This document shows positions 1-4,677 of a stretch of 6,395 nt of DNA, in pieces; position 1 is the stretch's first letter, and every line of letters begins with the position of its first letter. The position numbers and the translations under genes are program-made. This DNA is from an uncultured Prevotella sp. (GTDB lineage Bacteria > Bacteroidota > Bacteroidia > Bacteroidales > Bacteroidaceae). Below the pieces are notes generated by a model. It was not told the origin of the DNA. It saw only the letters and a program-made list of their open reading frames with translations, and did no database searches. Location: positions 1-6,395 of the forward strand of contig URLQ01000152.1 of assembly GCA_900548745.1 (NCBI GenBank). The letters run 5' to 3'.

Positions 1-45
1 TGCCTGTCACGCAGGAGGTCACGGGTTCGAGTCCCGTACACACCG
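1..45 (+). tRNA. tRNA-Asp (anticodon GTC), 3' part only
   Basis: The window opens inside the anticodon arm of a tRNA. The 7-nt anticodon loop CTGTCAC (positions 4-10) gives anticodon GTC at 6-8, which reads Asp codons. It is followed by the 3' stem strand GCAGG (11-15), a variable loop, and a T arm with stem ACGGG/CCCGT (21-25 and 33-37) around the loop TTCGAGT. The acceptor 3' strand is 38-44 and the discriminator base is G45, as expected for tRNA-Asp. The next bases are CAA, so the CCA end is not encoded and must be added after transcription, as is common in Bacteroidetes. The 5' acceptor strand, the D arm and part of the anticodon stem lie outside the window. The identity call is strong because anticodon and discriminator agree. 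Confidence 0.93.
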
Positions 46-49
46 CAAG

Positions 50-76
50 AAGACTGCTTTAAGGCAGTCTTTTTTT
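50..76 (+). terminator. Intrinsic terminator of the tRNA-Asp transcript
   Basis: An 8-bp perfect stem, AAGACTGC (50-57) with GCAGTCTT (64-71), encloses the 6-nt loop TTTAAG and runs directly into a T tract (70-76). It begins 5 nt after the tRNA discriminator base, so it ends the tRNA transcription unit. Confidence 0.9.
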
Positions 77-154
77 GTTTCTACAGTCCTGTTCCTTTTT
101 GTTAAACTCGCAATACATGGTCGTGGAGTATTCTGGGTCGTTAAATGTAATTTT

Positions 155-201
155 TTTACCCCAGTTCGGGATAAAAAAACTTTATCCCGAACTGAGGTAA
201 A
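155..201. repeat. Long inverted repeat (21-nt arms, one mismatch) between tRNA-Asp and rmuC
   Basis: Arm 155-175 pairs with arm 181-201 at 20 of 21 positions. The only mismatch is C161/A195. The loop is 5 nt (176-180). The core of the right arm is TTTATCCCGAACTG. The element lies about 50 nt past the rmuC stop and about 80 nt past the tRNA terminator, so two units converge on it. Neither strand shows a T run directly after the hairpin: the plus-strand T run precedes it, and the minus strand continues with A7. It could be an atypical or bidirectional 3'-end structure for rmuC, or a copy of a dispersed palindromic repeat. The sequence alone does not decide between these. Confidence 0.8.
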
Positions 202-250
202 CTTATGGTCGTGTTCTGTATGCCGATGGGGTGCAAGAGGCTCCGGATAT

Positions 251-2047
251 TTATTTCTCTTCTGTAGCAGTGTCTGATGCTTGAGAGTTGTTGCCGGATG
301 TTTCGGGAAGCATCTGTGGGGTGTCAGATTCAATGAATATGGAGTCGTCCATATCGGCAAGAGACTTCTTCTTCTTGTTCTCTTGTGCTCCGGCTTTAAG
401 AAGCTTCTTGGCTGCCGTGATGATGCTTGCACCACTGTCGGCTGTCGTAATCTTCAGCTTGGAAATCTTTTTGATAGTATCGTTCATGCTCGACTCCACG
501 TCCATGAAACGTATGCCGAAGTCTTGTACGCGGTCTATTATGGTGTTTGCCGCATCCATCATGGCCTGCTGGTTTTTCAGCTGCCGTACTTGTGTCCACA
601 TCATTTCCAACACGCGGAGATTCATGTACATCGTTTGTGGACCCAGAATCATCACGCCCTGGTCGTATGCCTCGCGCCAAAGAGTGTTGTCGTTGAGCAG
701 GGCAAGATTGAGTGCTCCCTCGATAGGAACATACATGATGGCAAAGTTGAGCTTGTTGTATCCACTTGGCAGATACTTCGTATATTCCTTCTTTGCCAGT
801 CGCTTTACTTGGGCTCTCATGCTGGTGATGTGCGATTTCAGATATTCGGTCTTTTCCGGTGTGCCGTCCTCTGCGTTCATATATCGTTCATAGTCAGTCA
901 GTGACATTTTGGAGTCAACTACCACATGGCGGTTGTTGGGGAAGTGCAGGATGAAGTCCGGTATAAGTCCTCTACCGTCATCGCCCTTTGCTGTTTTACC
1001 CGTTTTGTCTCTTAGAGTCTCCTGTGTGTCAAACTGTTCTCCCTCTTTCAGTTCGAGGTCTTCAAGAAGCTGTTTCAGTTTCAACTCCCCGAAGTTTCCC
1101 TGTACTTTCACCTCGCCCGTCAAGGCTCGTGTCAGACGGTCGGCAGTCTCTCCGAGGGCAGCACTCTTTTGCATGTTTATCTTTATCGTTTCGTCAAGGC
1201 GTGTCAGCGCCTCGCTCTGTTGTTCTTTTGTCTTGTCGAAAGCCTCTTGCATGTCTTTGATGCATTGCTGTAGAGGGTCGATGATTTTTGAAACTTGCTC
1301 TTTGTTTCTTTCTCCCAATTCCTCTTGTCGGCGTTTCAGAATCTCTTCCGATGTCGTCTGCATCTGTTCTTTTATGAGTTTCAGCTGGCTGTCCACCTGT
1401 TCCTTGTTCATCAGCTTCAGTGCCTCTATCTGTTTTTCGGCTCCGTCCTTGGCTTGTGCAAGTTGCTTGTCGTGTGAGTCTTTCAGCTCTGCAATCTGTG
1501 TCTCATACGCCTGTTTCATATTGGCAATCGCTTCTGCGTTGCGTTGTGTTTCGGTGCGTCGGTATTCTTCGGCATCAGCTTCCTGTTTCTGTAGATGAGA
1601 TTTTGCCTCCTGTTTTATTTCTTCAATCTGCTTTTCGTATGAGGCTTTGAAGTCAGCCGTCTGCTTGTCGAAAGTGGCTTTCAGTTCCTCTTCTCTTTTG
1701 GCGTTCCGGTTCCTTTCGGTGTTGATGGCATTGTCAGCATCCTCTTTCTGGCTGTTTAAAAGTTTTTCGTAGGAATCTTTTTGTGTTGCCAACATAGAAT
1801 TGAAGTTGTCGGCATGGGCTTTCTGCACATCTCTTTCTGATGTGAGCGTCTTTATTTGTTCTGCTTGGTTTGATATTGTCGTTTCGTGGGCCTTCACCTT
1901 TTCGTTGAGTTCTGCAACCTGTGAGTGAAGGTTGTTTATCAGTTCGGCACTATCCTGTTGGTTGCCTTTGCTCTTGTTGCCCAATGAAAAACCTACTACT
2001 ACCATGATTATGGCTACTGCTACTGCTATTGAGATATATGCTACCAT
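251..2047 (-). CDS. rmuC: DNA recombination protein RmuC
   Basis: RmuC limits recombination between inverted repeats in E. coli; its biochemical activity is not firmly established. The 598-aa product starts with a hydrophobic segment (about residues 4-22), a probable single membrane anchor. A long charged, Gln/Glu/Lys/Ala-rich coiled coil follows (about 30-305). The conserved RmuC domain covers about 305-550. It includes GNFGELKLKQLLED (317-330), PDFILHFP (363-370) followed by VVVDSKMSLTDYERY (375-389), and the block from 432 to 508 with YVPIEGALNLAL and ILGPQTMYMNLR. The D364...D378-x-K380 layout fits the proposed relation to PD-(D/E)XK nuclease folds. The tail (about 556-598) has a KKKK run and is then Ser/Thr/Asp/Glu-rich and probably disordered. 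The protein is longer than E. coli RmuC (about 475 aa), mainly through the coiled coil and the tail. The ATG at 2047 is the natural start because it places the membrane anchor at the N-terminus. The gene appears monocistronic, with its own promoter and a terminator upstream. Confidence 0.93.
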   Translation of the reverse strand: MVAYISIAVAVAIIMVVVGFSLGNKSKGNQQDSAELINNLHSQVAELNEKVKAHETTISNQAEQIKTLTSERDVQKAHADNFNSMLATQKDSYEKLLNSQKEDADNAINTERNRNAKREEELKATFDKQTADFKASYEKQIEEIKQEAKSHLQKQEADAEEYRRTETQRNAEAIANMKQAYETQIAELKDSHDKQLAQAKDGAEKQIEALKLMNKEQVDSQLKLIKEQMQTTSEEILKRRQEELGERNKEQVSKIIDPLQQCIKDMQEAFDKTKEQQSEALTRLDETIKINMQKSAALGETADRLTRALTGEVKVQGNFGELKLKQLLEDLELKEGEQFDTQETLRDKTGKTAKGDDGRGLIPDFILHFPNNRHVVVDSKMSLTDYERYMNAEDGTPEKTEYLKSHITSMRAQVKRLAKKEYTKYLPSGYNKLNFAIMYVPIEGALNLALLNDNTLWREAYDQGVMILGPQTMYMNLRVLEMMWTQVRQLKNQQAMMDAANTIIDRVQDFGIRFMDVESSMNDTIKKISKLKITTADSGASIITAAKKLLKAGAQENKKKKSLADMDDSIFIESDTPQMLPETSGNNSQASDTATEEK

Positions 2048-2117
2048 ATTGTTATTTGATTATGTGTTTATTATGTTTTATGACTTTATTTGTCTATCGG
2101 AAATTCTGTATTTACTG

Positions 2118-2125
2118 CAAAATTA
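2118..2125 (-). promoter_or_regulatory. Putative Bacteroidetes -7 promoter element for rmuC
   Basis: On the minus strand this reads TAATTTTG, an exact match to the TAnnTTTG -7 element used by the Bacteroidetes primary sigma factor. It lies between the xylB terminator and rmuC and predicts a transcript start near 2112, with a leader of about 65 nt. No good TTTG -33 element lies at the usual spacing. The region is very AT-rich, so a chance match is possible. Confidence 0.5.
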
Positions 2126-2167
2126 CATTATTATATTTATATGTGGGAACGAATGTGCAAATTAATG

Positions 2168-2231
2168 AAAAAAAAAGTCATAGACTTTCACCTCGTAACC
2201 ATGCTTCTTACGACATGAATGTCTATGACTT
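2168..2231 (-). terminator. Intrinsic terminator of xylB
   Basis: On the minus strand, 2231-2208 pairs with 2198-2175 at 22 of 24 positions (one G-U), around a 9-nt loop (2199-2207). Nine T residues follow (2176 down to 2168). The structure begins about 45 nt after the xylB stop and lies before the rmuC promoter, so it insulates rmuC from xylB. The 5' arm is present in two tandem copies (see the repeat at 2208-2273), so a second, larger hairpin (2255-2230 with 2198-2173) can also form with the same 3' arm. Confidence 0.88.
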
Positions 2232-2273
2232 ACGGTGTGAATGTCTATGACTTTTGCTGTTGAAGTCTAAGTC
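2208..2273. repeat. 22-bp tandem repeat, two good copies plus one degenerate copy
   Basis: Copies at 2208-2229 and 2230-2251 share TTACG, three variable bases, then TGAATGTCTATGAC. A third in-phase block, 2252-2273, matches the second copy at 14 of 22 positions and ends 3 nt before the xylB stop codon. The motif also occurs once inverted (GTCATAGAC, 2177-2185) as the other arm of the xylB terminator. Confidence 0.75.
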
Positions 2274-2276
2274 TGC

Positions 2277-3773
2277 TTATTTTATTATCTTGTTCAGATT
2301 CTCTTTCCACTGTGCGTATGCGCTGAGATACTCCTGTCTGTGAGTTTCGTCAGGCTCTATAACGGCAAGTTTCTCCAGCGAGGCGAAGGCTTCGTTGTTG
2401 TCTTTGTAGAATCCACATCCCATTCCGGCACCTTTGGCTGCTCCCACGCTGCCGTCTGTCTCGTATAGTTCTATCGTGGCACCGCTTACTCCGGCGAGAG
2501 TATCTCTGAATAGTGGACTGAGGAACATGTTTGCTTTTCCTGCATGAATCTTCCTTATGTCCATGCCCATCTTGCCCATGATCTCCATGCCGTAGCAGAA
2601 GCTGAACACGATACCTTCCTGTGCGGCTCTGATGATGTGGCCCTTGTTATGCTTGTTGAAGTTTATACCATGGATGGAGCAGCCTGTTTCCTTGTTTTCC
2701 AATACTCTCTCCGCTCCGTTTCCGAAAGGTATGACAGATAGTCCTTCGCTGCCGATAGGTATGTTTGCCGTCAGTTCGTTCATCTCGGAATATGAGATTC
2801 CTTCCGGTGCAATGTTTCTTCTTATCCATGCGTTCAGGATTCCAGTGCCGTTGATGCAGAGTAGTACGCCGAGACGGTCTTGCTCTTCGGTGTAGTTTAC
2901 GTGTGCGAAGGTGTTTACGCGGCTCTTCTTGTCGTAGCCTACATTGCCCAGCACTCCGTATACCACTCCCGATGTGCCTGCCGTGGATGCTATCTCTCCT
3001 GGGTTGAATACGTTGAGGCTAAGAGCGTTATTTGGCTGGTCGCCTGCACGGTAGCTTATCGGTGTACCTTCTTTGAGTCCCGTTTCGGCGGCAGACTGTG
3101 CTGATACTGTGCTCTGTATGCTGAAGGTCGGTACAACGTCGGGTACGAGGCTCTTGTCGATGCCGTAGAAGTCAAGCAGGAAGTTGGCGGTCTTTTTCTC
3201 CTTGAAGTCCCAGAGTATTCCTTCGCTGAGTCCGCTGGCTGTAGTGTTTACTATGCCGCTGAGCTTCATGGCTATGTAATCACCAGGGAGCATGAATTTA
3301 TATACCTTATTATATATGTCTGGTTCGTTGTCCTTTACCCAAGCCAGTTTGGCTGCGGTGAAGTTTCCTGGAGAGTTCAACAGATGTCCGAGACATTTGT
3401 CGGCTCCTATACCTCTGAAGGCTTTTTCTCCATACGGCACAGCTCTTGAGTCGCACCATATGATAGCCGGGCGCAACACTTCAAGGTTCTTGTCAACACA
3501 GACCAGTCCGTGCATCTGGTATGATATTCCTATTGCGGCAATGTCTTCAGCTTTGGCGTTTGCCATTTCCTTTACCTTGTTGATACATAGCTTGCAGTTG
3601 GTCCACCACATTTCCGGATCTTGCTCTGCCCATCCGCTTTTTATGGCTATGATGGGTGCTTCGGTTTCGGGATAGAATGTTGTGGCAGCGCATTTTCCGC
3701 TTTCGGTGTCTACCAGTGAAGCCTTGACTGAGGAGCTTCCTACGTCAAGACCAAGAAAATATCGTTTGCTCAT
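2277..3773 (-). CDS. xylB: Xylulokinase (FGGY-family carbohydrate kinase)
   Basis: This cytoplasmic kinase is predicted to phosphorylate D-xylulose with ATP, giving xylulose 5-phosphate for the pentose phosphate pathway. The 498-aa product has the usual length and the two-domain FGGY (actin-like) architecture. The N-terminal LGLDVGSSSVKASLVD (7-22) is the phosphate-binding loop, and its D10 corresponds to Asp6 of E. coli XylB. QMHGLVCVD (86-94) and RPAIIWCDSR (101-110) are typical of xylulokinases. GDQ (244-246) carries the likely catalytic base D245, equivalent to E. coli Asp233. STAGTSGVV (263-271), PFGNGAER (349-356) and GSVGAAKGAG (441-450) belong to the nucleotide domain. The ATG at 3773 puts the loop at the normal position. 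No xylose isomerase, transporter or regulator gene lies nearby. The winged-helix gene ends 47 nt upstream with no visible promoter between, so co-transcription is possible. The family is certain; xylulose as substrate is likely but not proven, since FGGY kinases vary in sugar specificity. Confidence 0.88.
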   Translation of the reverse strand: MSKRYFLGLDVGSSSVKASLVDTESGKCAATTFYPETEAPIIAIKSGWAEQDPEMWWTNCKLCINKVKEMANAKAEDIAAIGISYQMHGLVCVDKNLEVLRPAIIWCDSRAVPYGEKAFRGIGADKCLGHLLNSPGNFTAAKLAWVKDNEPDIYNKVYKFMLPGDYIAMKLSGIVNTTASGLSEGILWDFKEKKTANFLLDFYGIDKSLVPDVVPTFSIQSTVSAQSAAETGLKEGTPISYRAGDQPNNALSLNVFNPGEIASTAGTSGVVYGVLGNVGYDKKSRVNTFAHVNYTEEQDRLGVLLCINGTGILNAWIRRNIAPEGISYSEMNELTANIPIGSEGLSVIPFGNGAERVLENKETGCSIHGINFNKHNKGHIIRAAQEGIVFSFCYGMEIMGKMGMDIRKIHAGKANMFLSPLFRDTLAGVSGATIELYETDGSVGAAKGAGMGCGFYKDNNEAFASLEKLAVIEPDETHRQEYLSAYAQWKENLNKIIK

Positions 3774-3820
3774 AGTAGTTTAATTTATATTTTGTAATTC
3801 TTTTATTAGAAATGTTTTTT

Positions 3821-4159
3821 TCAGAACAGCGACAGGGAGTTGTCAACCTGTTTGTTTTCGAGTTTCTCCTGATCGTCGTTTGTGTCATGTTCTTCGAAGT
3901 TAAACAGCAGCTGACAGTCGGCTTGTGAGTTAGGGTTTAGTCTATAGTGCCCCCATTTGCCGGTTTTTTCAAGTATGTCTTTTTTGCTTTTGCTGTTTTT
4001 GTTTATGTAAGCAATGACATCTTTGTATACTTCTTCGTATGGTGTCTGTTCGAAGAGTCCGTTATGAATATTAAATATGTGTCGGGCAATCTTCTTTACT
4101 GATAGTCCGTCGTTTCCCGCCTCATACAATACTCTTGTTATGTCTTGCTCGTATTTCAT
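3821..4159 (-). CDS. Small predicted winged-helix protein with acidic tail ending in SLSLF
   Basis: I do not recognise a named family with certainty. The 112-aa product begins with a helical region, DITRVLYEAGNDGLSVKKIA (6-25), and continues through KDVIAYINKNSK (46-57) to GKWGHYRLN (67-75). This order resembles a helix-turn-helix followed by a beta-hairpin wing, like HARE-HTH or RNA-polymerase-delta-type winged helices. The C-terminal third (about 86-105) is hydrophilic and acidic (FEEHDTNDDQEKLE) and ends NSLSLF, close to the sliding-clamp-binding consensus QL[S/D]LF. The ATG at 4159 is the only Met codon, and an in-frame stop lies a short way upstream, so the start is fixed. A terminator T tract ends 8 nt before this start, and no consensus promoter is visible just upstream. 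xylB follows 47 nt downstream. DNA binding is inferred from the predicted fold only. Confidence 0.75.
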   Translation of the reverse strand: MKYEQDITRVLYEAGNDGLSVKKIARHIFNIHNGLFEQTPYEEVYKDVIAYINKNSKSKKDILEKTGKWGHYRLNPNSQADCQLLFNFEEHDTNDDQEKLENKQVDNSLSLF

Positions 4160-4167
4160 AGATATAG

Positions 4168-4210
4168 AAAAAGGGGGTGTGTCTTAAAAGAATTTCTTAG
4201 ACACACCCCT
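4168..4210 (-). terminator. Intrinsic terminator after the DUF2582-like gene, abutting the next start codon
   Basis: An 11-bp perfect stem (4209-4199 with 4184-4174; GGGGTGTGTCT/AGACACACCCC), with a 14-nt loop, is followed on the minus strand by five T residues (4172-4168). It lies about 30 nt past the stop of the gene at 4242-4541. Only 8 nt separate the T tract from the ATG of the downstream gene at 4159. The downstream gene must therefore be reached by read-through, or its own leader must contain this hairpin. Confidence 0.85.
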
Positions 4211-4241
4211 CCTTTGGTTTATTGTTCTTTCCCCTCAGGTA

Positions 4242-4541
4242 TTATGCCAAGAGGAATTTGTTGTCTTCGCCTTTGATCTTGCCTTCTTTCAGCAACCAAC
4301 CCATGCCGAGGAGAGTTTCCTCTTTTGTGATTTTTGCTGCTTTTGCAATCTCGTCTACGCTTAGTGCCTTTTCTGCAACAGAGAGCGTCTGGTAAACATC
4401 ACCAGCCTTGAAACCTACAGTCTCGGCATTGATGCTGAATGTAGCAACTGCTTTCTTTGCTACGGTAGCTCTTCTTGTTGTTGTCTTCTTTGTTGTAGTC
4501 TTAGCTGCAACCTTCTTTTCTGTTACTTTCTTTTCTACCAT
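4242..4541 (-). CDS. Winged-helix protein (DUF2582-like) with Lys/Thr-rich H1-like N-terminal tail
   Basis: The 99-aa product has two parts. Residues 1-31 are low-complexity and basic, with nine Lys and two Arg among Thr, Ala and Val (KKVTEKKVAAKTTTKKTTTRR), resembling the tails of histone H1. Residues about 40-99 look like a compact winged helix of the DUF2582 type: AGDVYQTLSVAEKALSVDEI (46-65), a second helix AAKITKEETLLGMGWLLKEG (68-87), and a short wing, KIKGEDNKFLLA, to the C-terminus. DUF2582 proteins are usually only about 70-75 aa, so the basic tail is an extension. The tail suggests non-specific nucleic-acid binding, perhaps a nucleoid-associated role, but no function is demonstrated. 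The gene has its own putative promoter (4601-4608) and terminator (4210-4168), so it is probably mainly monocistronic. The ATG at 4541 follows an A/T-rich leader without a Shine-Dalgarno sequence. Confidence 0.85.
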   Translation of the reverse strand: MVEKKVTEKKVAAKTTTKKTTTRRATVAKKAVATFSINAETVGFKAGDVYQTLSVAEKALSVDEIAKAAKITKEETLLGMGWLLKEGKIKGEDNKFLLA

Positions 4542-4565
4542 AATAATAAAAATTTAATTCCGTTC

Positions 4566-4582
4566 TAAGTCGTTGAGACTTA
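4566..4582 (-). other. Small hairpin in the leader of the DUF2582-like gene
   Basis: A 6-bp perfect stem (TAAGTC/GACTTA) with a 5-nt loop lies between the putative transcript start (near 4594) and the ATG at 4541. It may stabilise or modulate the leader. It is short enough to be a chance occurrence. Confidence 0.35.
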
Positions 4583-4600
4583 TTACTTTATAAATCTATG

Positions 4601-4608
4601 CAAATGTA
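4601..4608 (-). promoter_or_regulatory. Putative Bacteroidetes -7 promoter element for the DUF2582-like gene
   Basis: The minus strand reads TACATTTG, followed by C, a full match to the TAnnTTTG -7 consensus. An A9 run lies just upstream (4621-4613) and may act as an upstream element, but no clear TTTG -33 box is visible. The predicted start near 4594 gives a leader of about 50 nt. The placement between aspS and the small gene supports it. Confidence 0.6.
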
Positions 4609-4677
4609 ATGCTTTTTTTTTACATCATTTGCCTTTTATCATGATATTTAAAGAATCTGTAACGTTCAAGTGGCATA

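Noticed and set aside
1..250. tRNA-Asp 3' end as an integration site for a mobile element.
   Set aside because: No integrase and no repeat of the tRNA 3' end are present in the window; the neighbours are housekeeping genes.
19..435. Minus-strand open frame over the end of rmuC and the tRNA region.
   Set aside because: It overlaps the rmuC 3' end in another frame, crosses the palindrome and the tRNA, and has no recognisable domain.
281..904. Plus-strand open frames opposite rmuC (also those at 909-1598 and elsewhere opposite xylB and aspS).
   Set aside because: They lie antisense to confidently identified genes, have compositions typical of reverse-complement shadows (Cys/Ser-rich), and show no recognisable domains.
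2079..2097. TATGACTTT and GTCTAT near the rmuC leader resembling the GTCTATGAC repeat.
   Set aside because: The matches are short, out of phase with the 22-bp repeat, and in AT-rich sequence; likely chance.
4601..4638. GCAAATG/CATTTGC inverted repeat as a terminator for aspS.
   Set aside because: The stem is only 7 bp with a long A-rich interior and no following T tract on the minus strand; the right half is better explained as the -7 promoter element.
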